The position numbers and the translations under genes are program-made. Of a DNA stretch of 64,000 nt, positions 15,787 through 24,925 are shown in pieces (the stretch's first letter is position 1; each line of letters begins with the position of its first letter). This DNA is from Afifella marina DSM 2698 (GTDB taxonomy: Bacteria; Pseudomonadota; Alphaproteobacteria; Rhizobiales; Afifellaceae). The notes under the pieces are model-generated. The model saw only the letters and a program-made list of their open reading frames with translations, was not told the DNA's origin and searched no databases. The stretch lies in the NCBI RefSeq assembly GCF_900102695.1, contig NZ_FMVW01000001.1:868001-932000 (forward strand), given 5' to 3'.

Positions 15787-16773
15787 CTATGAAGCGCTGA
15801 CCCATCCTTCCCGCAAAGCCTGGCGGGCGTAATAGCTGATGATGAGGTCGGCTCCCGCGCGCTTCATCGCCAGCAGGCTCTCATGCACGCTCGCAGCCTC
15901 ATTGAGGGCGTCGGCATCGGCCGCGAAGCGGATCATCGCGTATTCGCCGCCGACCTGGTAGCAGACGAGGGGCAGGAGGGTACGCTCGCGCAGGCGCGTC
16001 AAAACGTCGAGATAGGGCAGACCCGGCTTGACCATGAGCATGTCTGCGGCCTCCGCCTCGTCGATGAGGGATTCCAAGAGCGCCTCGCGCCCATTGGCGG
16101 GGTCCATCTGGTAGGCCCGGCGGTCGCCGACGAGATCGCATCCCGCCGCGGCCCGGAAGGGACCGTAGAAGGCAGAGGCGAATTTCGAGGAATAGGCGAG
16201 GATCGGCGCCTCTGGGTGGCCGCCTTCGTCGAGCCCGCGCCTGATGGCGGCGATCTGTCCGTCCATCATGGCGGAGGGAGCGACCATATCGGCGCCCGCC
16301 TCCACGGCGACGAGCGCCTGGCGGGCGAGATTTTCAAGCGTCGCATCGTTGTCGACGCCGTTGGGGCCATAGACGCCGCAATGGCCGTGGTCTGTGTATT
16401 CGCAGAAGCAATTGTCGGTGATGACCACAAGCTCCGGCACTTCGCGCTTGGCAGAGGCCACCATCCGCGCCATCAGACCGTCGGGGTTCCAGGTGTCGCT
16501 GCCCTCGGCGTCCTTGTGGTGCGAGATGCCGAAGAGGATGACGGCCTTGACGCCGTCTTCGGCAATCGCGTTGATCTCCCGCGCCAGCGATTTTTCCGGC
16601 ACGCGGTGGATGCCTGGCATCGTCGGAATCGCCACCGGCTCGGAAATCCCTTCTTCGACGAGGAGGGGATAAATGAGGTCGTTGGCCGAGATGTGCGTTT
16701 CTTGAACGAGAGAGCGCAGGGGCGCGGAATGACGAAGCCGGCGCTGTCGTCTCAAAGGGAAAATGGCGGACAT
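15787..16773 (-). CDS. hemB: Delta-aminolevulinic acid dehydratase (porphobilinogen synthase)
   Basis: HemB condenses two 5-aminolevulinate molecules to porphobilinogen, a step shared by heme and other tetrapyrroles. The two Schiff-base lysines are visible in YSSKFASAFYGPFR and LMVKPG. The metal region is DNCFCEYTDHGHCG, with the three cysteines of the zinc-binding type. Length (328 aa) and the RLRHSAPLRSLVQE start are standard. It lies 68 bases downstream of an AraC-type gene on the same strand. A good heme supply would also serve the CooA-like sensor at 9270, but no direct link is visible. Confidence 0.96.
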   Translation of the reverse strand: MSAIFPLRRQRRLRHSAPLRSLVQETHISANDLIYPLLVEEGISEPVAIPTMPGIHRVPEKSLAREINAIAEDGVKAVILFGISHHKDAEGSDTWNPDGLMARMVASAKREVPELVVITDNCFCEYTDHGHCGVYGPNGVDNDATLENLARQALVAVEAGADMVAPSAMMDGQIAAIRRGLDEGGHPEAPILAYSSKFASAFYGPFRAAAGCDLVGDRRAYQMDPANGREALLESLIDEAEAADMLMVKPGLPYLDVLTRLRERTLLPLVCYQVGGEYAMIRFAADADALNEAASVHESLLAMKRAGADLIISYYARQALREGWVSAS

Positions 16774-16841
16774 GATCCTCTCCGAAAAGAGCGGAATCTA
16801 TGCTTCGACGCTATGTCGCGCGTCGCGAGTTTTGCCAGATT

Positions 16842-17681
16842 CTACGCCGGATCGGACAGCGCTGGATCGGACAGCGCCGGATGCGATCCGATTGCCGGTG
16901 ATGTGCCATCGTCGAAATAGCGGCTCGGCTTTTCGCCCATGATGTCCCGGAACATCGCCGCGAAGGCGCCGGGGGTCTCATAGCCGAGATCGGCGGCGAC
17001 GACGCCGACGGCTTCACCCGCCGCCAGACGCGGGATGGCGGAGAGCGCGCGCACCTGCCTGCGCCATATGAGGAAGCTGCTGCCGAATTCGCGCTTGAAC
17101 AGGCGGGCAAGCGTTCTGGAGGAGGCGCCGACCTCTGCCGCCCATTCCTGAAGGCTGCGCGTGTCGCCTGGCCGATCGACAAGTGCGCGGCAGATTGCAG
17201 CAAGTCGCCTGTCCCGCGGCATCGGCAGATGGGGAAGCCCGTCATCCACCCAGGCGATTTCGTAGAGCACCAGATCGAGAACCCGTCGGTCGGGCTCGCT
17301 CGGCGTCTCGGCGAGAGGCATCGCCACCACACGCAGGATAAGCTCGCGCAGGAGGGGGGAGACGCGCACCGTCTGCGGCTCCTGCGGGAAGCGGGGCGGG
17401 CAGGCGTCGCGCGCGATAAAGAGCGTGCGCAGCGAGACGGCACCGCGGGCGCGCATCTCATGGACGATGCCGGCCGGCATCCACACCGCCCGCTGCGGCG
17501 GCACCAGCCACAGCCCGTCGGCGGTCGCGACCTCCATGGTCCCTGCGCTCGCATAGATGAGCTGGGCGCGCGCGTGGCTGTGAGAGGCGATGTGCAGACC
17601 CGCCGGATAGTCTTTCGGCATCCCGACGATGGCTTGCGGGGAGACCTGATAATCGGCCGGATCGGTGCTCTTTTGTGTCAT
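16842..17681 (-). CDS. AraC family regulator (cupin N-terminus)
   Basis: The 279-residue protein has an N-terminal cupin (HIASHSHARAQLIYASAGTMEV, then VWMPAGIVHEM) and a C-terminal AraC domain with SLQEWAAEVGASSRTLARLFKREFG and VAADLGYETPGAFAAMFRDIMGEKPSRYF. The last residues repeat as SDPALSDPA because of a 15-bp tandem duplication (16849-16878). It is upstream of hemB on the same strand and divergent from rpiA. No specific inducer can be named. Confidence 0.88.
   Translation of the reverse strand: MTQKSTDPADYQVSPQAIVGMPKDYPAGLHIASHSHARAQLIYASAGTMEVATADGLWLVPPQRAVWMPAGIVHEMRARGAVSLRTLFIARDACPPRFPQEPQTVRVSPLLRELILRVVAMPLAETPSEPDRRVLDLVLYEIAWVDDGLPHLPMPRDRRLAAICRALVDRPGDTRSLQEWAAEVGASSRTLARLFKREFGSSFLIWRRQVRALSAIPRLAAGEAVGVVAADLGYETPGAFAAMFRDIMGEKPSRYFDDGTSPAIGSHPALSDPALSDPA
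16849..16878. repeat. 15-bp tandem duplication at the 3' end of the AraC gene
   Basis: Two copies of GGATCGGACAGCGC plus one base lie head to tail (16849-16863 and 16864-16878). The length is a multiple of three, so the frame is kept and the protein ends in a repeated SDPAL motif. Confidence 0.85.
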
Positions 17682-17880
17682 GCCGCCGGCTTACTAGCAC
17701 AGCTCTTTCGGCCCGGCAGCCGGTGCTGCGGCGCCCCGCAGGCTCCTCGCTTGAGGTTGATCGCTTGAGGCCGTGGGTTGTCATCCGATAGGCTCTGGCG
17801 CAAACGGGTCGCACGACAGGATCCAATAACGGCGCGGCGGACTGAACGCGCTTTGAAGATAAGCGGCAGGCGGGGCAACA

Positions 17881-18573
17881 ATGACGGATGATCTGAAACG
17901 CCAGGCGGCCGAGGCGGCCATTGAGTTTGTCGAGGACGGCATGAAGCTCGGCCTCGGCACGGGGTCGACGGCGAGCTGGTTCGTAAAACTTCTGGGCGAG
18001 AAGGTTCGCGCCGGCGTGAATGTCGTCGGCGTGCCGACATCGGAGGCGACAGCCAAACTGGCGCAGGACGAGGGGATTGCGCTCACCTCCCTCGACGAGA
18101 TCGACCGGCTCGATCTCACCGTCGACGGCGCCGATGAGATCGGCCCGGATCTTGCCCTGATCAAGGGCGGCGGCGGCGCGCTGTTGCGTGAGAAGATCGT
18201 GGCAGCCGCCTCCGCGCGCATGCTCGTCATCGCCGATGCCGGCAAGCATGTCGAAAATCTCGGGGCTTTTCCTCTGCCGATCGAGGTCGTGCGCTTCGGC
18301 AAAAAGGCGAGCGAAAGGGCCGTTGCGGAGCTGATTTCGGAGCTTGGCCTCAGCGCAGAACTCGCCTGGCGCATACGCGGCGGAGAGCTTTTTGCAACCG
18401 ACGAAGGCCATGTCATCATCGATGCATCTTTTGGCCTCATTCCTGATCCAGAGGCGCTCGCGCGCGGCCTGTCGGAGATCCCCGGCGTCGTGGAGCACGG
18501 GCTCTTTCTCGACCTGGCCGAGACGGCGCTGATTGCCACGCCCGAGGGTGTTAAGAGGCTCACCCGCGCGTGA
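17881..18573 (+). CDS. rpiA: Ribose-5-phosphate isomerase A
   Basis: RpiA interconverts ribose-5-phosphate and ribulose-5-phosphate in the pentose phosphate and Calvin pathways. The N-terminal phosphate-binding [13 protein letters not shown] and the catalytic block [26 protein letters not shown], with its Asp and Lys, are present. Length (230 aa) is typical. A GGCGGGG ribosome site precedes ATG 17881. It is followed 73 bases later by a DUF2059 gene and then gor, all rightward. Between the divergent AraC gene and rpiA a CGCTTGAGG direct repeat (about 17742-17768) is seen. Confidence 0.95.
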   Translation: MTDDLKRQAAEAAIEFVEDGMKLGLGTGSTASWFVKLLGEKVRAGVNVVGVPTSEATAKLAQDEGIALTSLDEIDRLDLTVDGADEIGPDLALIKGGGGALLREKIVAAASARMLVIADAGKHVENLGAFPLPIEVVRFGKKASERAVAELISELGLSAELAWRIRGGELFATDEGHVIIDASFGLIPDPEALARGLSEIPGVVEHGLFLDLAETALIATPEGVKRLTRA

Positions 18574-18646
18574 TGCGGGCGTGACGTCGCCCGGCTTTTC
18601 CGTTATCGACGGCATCCAACGCGCCGTCACACATCAGGAGTTCTTC

Positions 18647-19210
18647 ATGTTTCGGCTTTCCGCGCTTTGCCTGCTGCTGCTCGGGGCGGTGGTCCCAGTT
18701 TCTCCCGCTGCAGCCCAGGACGCGAACCCGGCCCCGGCGACCGGCGCGCCGGCCGAACCTTCGGATGCGCAGATGGAGCTTGCCCGCAAGGTCCTGTCGG
18801 CCTCCGATCTGTCGCGCAGCTTCGACGAGATCCTTCCCGAGGTCGCAGACCAGGCGAAGATGACGCTCATCCGCTCCAATCCGCAGATGCAGCTCGGCAT
18901 CATCGAGATCGTCGACCAGGTGGCGCTCGATATGGTCGACCGCCGCGCGGAGCTTGAGAAGCGGCTGGCGCGGATTTGGGCGATCAATTTCACCGAAGGC
19001 GAGCTCAACGATCTTCTCACCTTCTTTGAAACGGATACGGGCGAGAAATTCACCGGCACGCTCGTCGGCCTTTTGAGCGCTCAGGTTTCCGTGAGCCAGG
19101 CCTGGGCCAAGGAGATCGGCGACGAGATGCTGCGCCGTTCGACGCAGAAGCTGCAGGAAATCTCCAAGAACGAGGCGAAGAGCCTGCAGGGCGAGACGAC
19201 TCCGCAATGA
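18647..19210 (+). CDS. Exported DUF2059 protein
   Basis: This 187-residue protein has a signal peptide (MFRLSALCLLLLGAVVPVSPAAAQ, residues 1-23) and a mature helical domain. The stretch from AIWAINFTEGELNDLLTFFETDTGEKF to the C-terminus is the DUF2059 core, which contains the conserved FTxxEL and FYxTxxGxK-like motifs. CAGGAG at 18635-18640 places the start at ATG 18647. Function is unknown for the family. It probably acts in the periplasm. It lies between rpiA and gor on the same strand, an arrangement I recall in other Hyphomicrobiales. Confidence 0.85.
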   Translation: MFRLSALCLLLLGAVVPVSPAAAQDANPAPATGAPAEPSDAQMELARKVLSASDLSRSFDEILPEVADQAKMTLIRSNPQMQLGIIEIVDQVALDMVDRRAELEKRLARIWAINFTEGELNDLLTFFETDTGEKFTGTLVGLLSAQVSVSQAWAKEIGDEMLRRSTQKLQEISKNEAKSLQGETTPQ

Positions 19211-19306
19211 GCGGAGACGCGTGAAGCGACACGCGTGCGCTGGTACGCGTGAGCGGATGCGGCGAGGACGCTCGCCGACCGACCAGGAAAACAAACGGGA
19301 TTTGCG

Positions 19307-20710
19307 ATGACTGAGCGGCGCTACGACTACGACCTTTTCGTGATCGGAGCCGGCTCAGGCGGGGTCCGCGCGGCCCGCCGCGCGTCCGAAGCCGGCGCAC
19401 GCGTGGCCGTCGCGGAGGAAAGCCGCGTCGGTGGCACCTGTGTCATCCGCGGCTGCATCCCGAAGAAGTTTCTGGTCTATGCCTCGCAATTCGGTGAGGC
19501 CTTCGAAGACGCCGTCGGTTACGGCTGGTCTTACGACAAGGCGAGCTTCGACTGGCCCACGCTGATTGCCAACAAGGACCGCGAGATCGCCCGCCTTGAA
19601 GGCGTCTATCGCAGCAATCTCGAAAAATCGGGCGTCGAACTGATAAATGACCGCGCGGTTCTCGCCGGCGGTCATGAGATTGAGCTGAAGCGCACCGGCA
19701 CCACGGTCTCGGCTGAACGGATTTTGATCTCTACCGGCGGCAGGCCCAATCCGCACAGGGCGCTGCACGGGCATGAGCTCTGCATCACCTCCGACGAGGC
19801 TTTTGAACTTGAAAAGCTGCCGGAGAAGGTCGTCATCGCTGGCGGCGGCTACATCGCGGTGGAATTTGCCGGGATCTTTGCCACCTTGGGCGTGGAGACG
19901 ACTATCCTCTATCGCGGCAAGGAGATCCTGCAGCGCTTCGATATGGATCTGAGGCGCCTTCTGCATGCGGAATACGAGAACAAGGGCATCCATATCCGCT
20001 GCCAGGACGTGCTCGGCCGCATCGAGCGAAAGAGCGATGGCTGGCTGCGCGGGACTTTTCTGGGGGGCGATTGTTACGACGCCGAACAGATCATGCTCGC
20101 CGTCGGCCGCCTGCCGAACACCGAGGGGCTTGGGCTTGAAAAGCTCGGTATCCGCCAGGACAAGCGCGGGTCGATTTGCGTCGACGAATATTCGAAGACC
20201 AATGTCGAATATGTCTGGGCGATCGGCGATGTGACCGACCGCATGCAATTGACGCCGGTCGCCATCCACGAGGCGATGTGCTTCGTCGATACGGTCTTCT
20301 GCGGCCGCCCGACAAAACCCGATTACGGCAGCGTAGCCACGGCCGTCTTCTCGCAGCCGGAGCTCGGCACCGTCGGCATGACGGAAGACCAGGCCCGCTG
20401 CGACATCGACAATCTGGCGATTTATAAGTCGGTCTTCCGGCCCCTGAAGAACACGCTGTCGGGACGCTCCGAACGTATGCTGATGAAGCTCGTGGTCGAT
20501 GCCGACACCGACAAGGTCCTGGGCGCGCACGTGCTCGGCCCGGATGCCGGCGAGATGGCACAGCTTTTGGGCGTTTCCGTCAAAATGGGTGTGACGAAAT
20601 CCGATTTCGACCGCACCATGGCCGTGCATCCGACCGCGGCGGAAGAGCTCGTGACGATGTACAAGCCCTCCTACACGGTGCGCAAAGGCGAAGTGGTCGA
20701 GGCCGCGTAA
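19307..20710 (+). CDS. gor: Glutathione-disulfide reductase
   Basis: Gor reduces oxidised glutathione with NADPH. The FAD-binding FVIGAGSGGVRAARRA opens the protein, followed by the redox-active disulfide C45-VIRG-C50 in GGTCVIRGCIPKK. The NADPH Rossmann is IAGGGYIAVEFAGIFATLG with the Arg-containing stretch after it. The C-terminal HPTAAEELV carries the catalytic His-Glu. The 467-residue length matches. Before the gene, three ACGCGTG copies occur in 19218-19252, of no clear meaning. It fits the glutathione theme of the next 9 kb. Confidence 0.94.
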   Translation: MTERRYDYDLFVIGAGSGGVRAARRASEAGARVAVAEESRVGGTCVIRGCIPKKFLVYASQFGEAFEDAVGYGWSYDKASFDWPTLIANKDREIARLEGVYRSNLEKSGVELINDRAVLAGGHEIELKRTGTTVSAERILISTGGRPNPHRALHGHELCITSDEAFELEKLPEKVVIAGGGYIAVEFAGIFATLGVETTILYRGKEILQRFDMDLRRLLHAEYENKGIHIRCQDVLGRIERKSDGWLRGTFLGGDCYDAEQIMLAVGRLPNTEGLGLEKLGIRQDKRGSICVDEYSKTNVEYVWAIGDVTDRMQLTPVAIHEAMCFVDTVFCGRPTKPDYGSVATAVFSQPELGTVGMTEDQARCDIDNLAIYKSVFRPLKNTLSGRSERMLMKLVVDADTDKVLGAHVLGPDAGEMAQLLGVSVKMGVTKSDFDRTMAVHPTAAEELVTMYKPSYTVRKGEVVEAA

Positions 20711-20866
20711 GAGCACGCCGATCCCATCTTCCCGTCTCGTTCGCCGTAAGCTCCGCTTCAGGCAAGTGACATAAGAACGCCATCGACATCGATGGACGGC
20801 AGCATGGAACGGAAGACCGCGCACAAAACTGCGGGGATTGCGACGGCCGGGGAGGGCGAAGGCGGG

Positions 20867-21469
20867 ATGACGAGATTGCCGAAACTTCGCCTGAGGGGCG
20901 CCTGGGGTCGGCGCCTGGGCGTTTTTTGCCTCGGGCTTTCGGTCCTCCTCTTGGGAGGCGCAGGCAGTTACGCCGGCTACACCTATCTCAACGACAATTT
21001 TCATGTGGTGAAGGCCGGGAGCCTTTATCGCTCGGCGCAGCCGACGCCGGAGCTTCTGGCGGAATGGAAGCAGCGCTACGGGCTGACGACGATCGTGAAC
21101 CTGCGCGGCGCCAATCCCGGCGCCCCCTGGTACGAGGCGGAGAAGGCGGCAGCAGCTCGCCTCGGGCTTCGCCTCATCGATTACAGGATCTCGGCAAAAC
21201 GCGTCCTGTCGGGTGAAGAGACCTCGGGGCTCGTGTCGCTCCTCGCCGGGCTGGACGGACCGACGCTCGTCCATTGCATGAGCGGCGCCGACCGCAGCGG
21301 CATCGCCTCCGCCTATTATCTCGCAAGTGTTAACAAGGCGGGAGAAGAGGAAGCCGAAAGCCAGTTGTCGCTCTGGTATGGCCATGTGCCGCTCTGGTTT
21401 TCGCCCTTCTACGCCATGGATATTTCCTTCGAGGCGGCAGAGCCGGGCTTCGGCTATCTCGATTCGTGA
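20867..21469 (+). CDS. Membrane-anchored tyrosine/dual-specificity phosphatase-like protein
   Basis: The 200-residue protein has one N-terminal transmembrane helix (about residues 15-38, LGVFCLGLSVLLLGGAGSYAGY) and a cysteine phosphatase domain facing the periplasm or cytoplasm. The P-loop is HCMSGADRSG, a variant of HCxxGxxR(S/T), and YRSAQPTPELL and TIVNLRGANPG match the N-terminal part of bacterial DSPs. I chose ATG 20867 because GGAGG and GAAGGCGGG precede it; ATG 20792 and 20804 are in frame. Its substrate is not known. It follows gor by about 80-150 bases. Confidence 0.82.
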   Translation: MTRLPKLRLRGAWGRRLGVFCLGLSVLLLGGAGSYAGYTYLNDNFHVVKAGSLYRSAQPTPELLAEWKQRYGLTTIVNLRGANPGAPWYEAEKAAAARLGLRLIDYRISAKRVLSGEETSGLVSLLAGLDGPTLVHCMSGADRSGIASAYYLASVNKAGEEEAESQLSLWYGHVPLWFSPFYAMDISFEAAEPGFGYLDS

Positions 21470-21534
21470 AGCCGGCGTCGGCGTATCGAAGAGGGCGCAA
21501 ACCCACGCAACTTCTTACTTTGTAAGTCTGCGGC

Positions 21535-22164
21535 CTAGCTGTTCCGGGAGAGGGCGAGGCCAACGCCACTCGCCACAAACAGGCCGCCGGTCGTCTTATG
21601 AATGCGGCTCATCACCTTCCTGGAGAGTTCGAGGCCCTGCACCCATGCTCCAACGCAGCCGTAAAACAGCGCAACGGAAAACGCGACGAACGCAACAACC
21701 GCGACCATTCCGCCAAGCTGCGCGAAGCTGTTCCCCTCAAGCGAAAGAAACTGAGGAAACAAGGCTGTGAAGAAGGCGATCGCCTTGGGATTGCTGATGG
21801 CCACGGTAAAGCCGCTCAAGAAGAGTTTCCGACGGGCCGATTTGCACCGATCAGCGTCGGCGTGAACGTGAAGCCGGCGGGATGCGCTGCGCCAGATCTG
21901 AACGCCGACATAGATGAGATAGGCCGCTCCCGCGTATTTGAGAACGAGGAGGAGGCTGCCCGAGCTGGTAATCAGAAGTCCGAGCCCGACGGAGGCGGCG
22001 GTCGCCTGAAGCGTCGACGCCAGGGCGTTACCGAACGCCGTCGATATGGAGCGTAGCCACCCATGCGCCGCCCCGTGGGCAAACGCGACAAGTGTGCTTG
22101 GCCCGGGAACCAGGGAGACGCCCAGGACCGTAGCGGCGAAGATGATCCAGTCGTGCAAATCCAT
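21535..22164 (-). CDS. LysE/RhtB family amino-acid exporter
   Basis: This 209-residue inner-membrane protein has six hydrophobic helices and the LysE family signatures: VSLVPGPSTLVAFAHGAAHG at residues 16-35, and FLSGFTVAISNPKAIAFFTALFPQF in the middle. Proteins of this group export amino acids or related small metabolites. It is monocistronic, convergent with the phosphatase-like gene. Confidence 0.9.
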   Translation of the reverse strand: MDLHDWIIFAATVLGVSLVPGPSTLVAFAHGAAHGWLRSISTAFGNALASTLQATAASVGLGLLITSSGSLLLVLKYAGAAYLIYVGVQIWRSASRRLHVHADADRCKSARRKLFLSGFTVAISNPKAIAFFTALFPQFLSLEGNSFAQLGGMVAVVAFVAFSVALFYGCVGAWVQGLELSRKVMSRIHKTTGGLFVASGVGLALSRNS

Positions 22165-22315
22165 GGGAACCCCACCCCTCAGGGCTGCCGCCGCGGTCGA
22201 TCATGCAGCGGGGCTCGGTTTCCTTCAACTGGCGCGAAATGTCCTGGGTGCTCGAAAAGCATTGATGCGATCGTTGACGGGGGAGCCATGGCGAGTTGGG
22301 CCGCCGGTGATGTCC

Positions 22316-23530
22316 TCAGCTGCGCAGCCTGAGCCGCACCGCGCTCCAGGTAGCCAACAGGCCGCCGAGGCCGAGAAGCGAGAAGGTGAGGCCCCAGGAG
22401 GTCGGCAGGGAGAGCGCCTGGCCGCGCGCCAGATCGAGCACGCTTCCGGCGGCCATCGGCGCAACGGCGCCCGCGCCGAAGCCGAGGAGGGAGCGAACGG
22501 CCAGCACCTTTCCGAGAATGCCGGGCGTCGTCGTCTCCGTGAGCGCGACAGTCAGCACCGGGGAATCGGCGATCGATGTTACTGCCTGCATCATGGCGAG
22601 CGTGATCAGGATTGCGAGCGGCGCGGCGACGAGCCAGCCGATCGAAAAGGAGAGCGCGGTCGAGAGCGCTGCGACGCCGACGAGCACACTCTTGCGGCCG
22701 AGACGGTCGGAGAGGCCGCCCATGGAGAAGGTGGCGCCGGAGGCGAGAAGGTGCATCGCCGCGATCAGCATGGCGCTCTGCCCGCTGGCGAGCCCGATGC
22801 CGTGGCCCGACAGCGCGAAGGCGGCGGCGAGAAGCGCCGGCATCCATGCCCAGCCGCCGAGAAGTTCCCAGCAATGGAAGACGTAACCGGCGGTCAGAAG
22901 CCGGGTTTCGCGCGCCCGCCAGATGGCATCGAAGAGGCCTTCGCCCTTCGGCCGTTTGTGGATGGTGTTCGACGTTTCTCTGAGAAGCAGGAGAATGAGG
23001 ACGGCGCCGATCGCCGGCGTCGCGCCGCAGACGATGAAGGCGACCTGCCAGCCGCCGAGCGAGAGCGCGACCCCCGTCAGAGCGAGTGAGAAGGCATACC
23101 CGACGGACGTCGATCCGATGAGCCAGCCCATCGCCGTGCCGCGACGTCGGTCTGTCGACATCTCCGAAAACACCATGACCAGCGGCGTATAGATGCCGCC
23201 CTGAGCGAGCCCGTTGAGGGCGTAGAGCACGATGGCACTCGACCAGTCGCGGGCAAAGAGGCCGAAGGCGAGCGAGGTGATGCCGGTCGCAACCGCCGAG
23301 ACCTGCACCATGCGTTTGGCGCCGAAATAATCGGAGGCCCAGGCGAAGAGGAAGAGCGAGACGGAATAGGACAGCGTAAAGGCGGAGACCACGGCACCGG
23401 CACGGGTGGCCGAAATGCCCCAGGCGCCCTGCAACACCGGGATCGAGGCGGCGCCGGTCATAAAGCTGGCATAGAGGAAGACGCGCGACAGGCAGACGAA
23501 GATCGTCCACCGTCCGACGGATTGGGCCAT
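22316..23530 (-). CDS. MFS transporter
   Basis: The 404-residue protein has twelve hydrophobic helices. The loop 2-3 region (FLFAWASDYFGAKRMV) and LSDRLGRKSVLVG in the second half are major-facilitator signatures. Domain layout resembles the YbfB/nitrate-sugar group without clear substrate cues. It is divergent from the gamma-glutamylcyclotransferase gene and 151 bases from the next leftward gene. Confidence 0.85.
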   Translation of the reverse strand: MAQSVGRWTIFVCLSRVFLYASFMTGAASIPVLQGAWGISATRAGAVVSAFTLSYSVSLFLFAWASDYFGAKRMVQVSAVATGITSLAFGLFARDWSSAIVLYALNGLAQGGIYTPLVMVFSEMSTDRRRGTAMGWLIGSTSVGYAFSLALTGVALSLGGWQVAFIVCGATPAIGAVLILLLLRETSNTIHKRPKGEGLFDAIWRARETRLLTAGYVFHCWELLGGWAWMPALLAAAFALSGHGIGLASGQSAMLIAAMHLLASGATFSMGGLSDRLGRKSVLVGVAALSTALSFSIGWLVAAPLAILITLAMMQAVTSIADSPVLTVALTETTTPGILGKVLAVRSLLGFGAGAVAPMAAGSVLDLARGQALSLPTSWGLTFSLLGLGGLLATWSAVRLRLRS

Positions 23531-23698
23531 GGGTTGTCCTTGTTGCTGCCTCGGATATGCGGGAAGTCGCCGAGAGCATGCGGTCCGTATCTTTATCGCG
23601 ACCTAAAGGGGAATGGCCGCATCGTCGAGACGGTCGCTTTCTCTTGCCTATATTAATTTCTCCGACTGTTTCTCATTGTTCGACAGAGGAGAGGCGCT

Positions 23699-24283
23699 GT
23701 GTTCACCTGTTTCGGCTACGGCTCACTCGTCAATGCCGCCACGTTGACCGCGGAGGTCGTCGCCGTGCCCGGCAAGCTCCTTGGCTGGCGACGGGCCTGG
23801 CGGCATTCCGGCGCCTCAAGTTATGGCGGCCGTTGCACCCTGACCGTAGTGCCCGACCCGGATTGCGAGATCTGGGGTGCGATCGTGGCTTTGCCGCATC
23901 AGGAGCGCCCGGCGCTCGACCGACGAGAGGCGCAATACGCCGTGGTGGCACCCGCCGAGGCGGCGGTGACCTGGCTTGCCGGCCGACCAGCGGGGTGGCC
24001 CGACCCGCATCTTTATGTCGGCCACGAAGAGTATGGGCGGCCGGGCGACGCCGACAATCCGATCATGCTGTCTTATCTCGACGTGGTGCTGTCGGGCTTT
24101 CATGCCGTCTACGGCGAGGCGGGAATCGCGCATTTCCTGGAGACGACGGCGGATTGGCAGGTGCCGATCCTCGATGACCGCACCGCCCCGCGCTATCCGC
24201 GCGCACTCGCTTTGGATGAGCGCGAACATGCGCTCGTCGACGAAGCCATCGCCGCCGCCGGTGCAACGAAGATCTCGCTTTAG
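23699..24283 (+). CDS. Gamma-glutamylcyclotransferase-like (ChaC/GGCT fold) protein
   Basis: The protein (194 aa) begins FTCFGYGSLVN, the GGCT/ChaC phosphate-clamp-like loop, and carries a candidate catalytic Glu in DRREAQYAVV. Family members convert gamma-glutamyl peptides or glutathione to 5-oxoproline. The start is GTG 23699 with AGAGGAGAGG just upstream; no ATG is available before the motif. It is divergent from an MFS gene. The sequence is shorter and less conserved than E. coli ChaC, so activity on glutathione is inferred. Confidence 0.8.
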   Translation: MFTCFGYGSLVNAATLTAEVVAVPGKLLGWRRAWRHSGASSYGGRCTLTVVPDPDCEIWGAIVALPHQERPALDRREAQYAVVAPAEAAVTWLAGRPAGWPDPHLYVGHEEYGRPGDADNPIMLSYLDVVLSGFHAVYGEAGIAHFLETTADWQVPILDDRTAPRYPRALALDEREHALVDEAIAAAGATKISL

Positions 24284-24291
24284 TGTTATAC

Positions 24292-24334
24292 ACATAGAAG
24301 AACTTCTATGTTTGGAGGATCTTCTGTATAGAAG
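24292..24334. promoter_or_regulatory. AT-rich double hairpin/operator-like region
   Basis: ACATAGAAG-AA-CTTCTATGT (24292-24311) is a near-perfect 20-base palindrome, followed by CTTCT-GTAT-AGAAG (24321-24334). Both share the AGAAG/CTTCT arms and are strikingly AT-rich here. They lie after the GGCT-like gene and 54-96 bases before the next gene. No T-run follows, so an operator is more likely than a terminator. Confidence 0.45.
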
Positions 24335-24387
24335 GTGATGCGGAGAGCTGGCCATAAGAGCCGGCCGAAACCTGGGAGGCATAGCCA

Positions 24388-24735
24388 ATGATGGACGATG
24401 GAAAAGTCTGGTCCGGCGAGAAACGTTTCTGGCTGGAAGGGTCGGAGGCCTTCGACGCTCTTATGGACGACGAATGCCTGATGGTGTTTCCGGGTATGGG
24501 CGTGATGCCCGCGATGGAAACGCGCGATGCCCTGCGCCACGCACCGCGTTGGTCTTCGGTCGACTTCGCCGATTGCAAGATCGCCCGCCCCGACGCCGAT
24601 ACGTTGGTGCTCGCCTACAAGGCGGAGGGCCATCGTGACGGTGACACGCCGTACCGGGCCTATTGCAGCTCCACCTATCGCTGCCACGACCACAGATGGA
24701 AGCTCGTGCAGCACCAGCAGACGCCGTTGCGGTGA
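24388..24735 (+). CDS. DUF4440/NTF2-like small protein
   Basis: A 115-residue cytoplasmic protein that looks like one NTF2/SnoaL-type alpha+beta barrel, with helix KRFWLEGSEAFDALMDDECLMVFPGMG, typical of DUF4440 proteins, then strands ending in YCSSTYRCHDHRWKLVQHQQTPL. The fold is used for small-molecule binding or isomerase activity in many families, but no catalytic residue can be assigned. It sits downstream of the AT-rich palindromes at 24292-24334, which may control it. Confidence 0.75.
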   Translation: MMDDGKVWSGEKRFWLEGSEAFDALMDDECLMVFPGMGVMPAMETRDALRHAPRWSSVDFADCKIARPDADTLVLAYKAEGHRDGDTPYRAYCSSTYRCHDHRWKLVQHQQTPLR

Positions 24736-24902
24736 CGGGCTGACACTCTTCTAGCGGAAAAGATCGCCTCCGGTGCGCACGCCTCTCCGTCATGGAGAGG
24801 ATGAGCCCGGGGGCGAAAGGGTGAGAGGCGAGCGAGACCGGCAATCGCTGCTATCGGCGGCCTGCCGAAGCCGTTCGTGAGGTCTCGGCTTTTCACGATA
24901 AA

Positions 24903-24919
24903 GCCGGCTTGATGCCGGC
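24903..24919 (-). terminator. Terminator-like hairpin after ybdK
   Basis: Read leftward, GCCGGC-ATCAA-GCCGGC forms a 6-bp stem followed by TTTATCG. It lies just past the ybdK stop. The U-tract is poor, so it is a modest terminator candidate. The rest of the 190-base convergent gap back to 24736 shows nothing else. Confidence 0.45.
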
Positions 24920-24925
24920 ACGCGT

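Noticed and set aside
19355-21385. 676-codon open frame on the minus strand opposite gor and the phosphatase gene
   Set aside because: It is a frame shadow typical of GC-rich DNA: arginine/histidine-rich, no domain signature, and it runs antisense to two well-supported genes.
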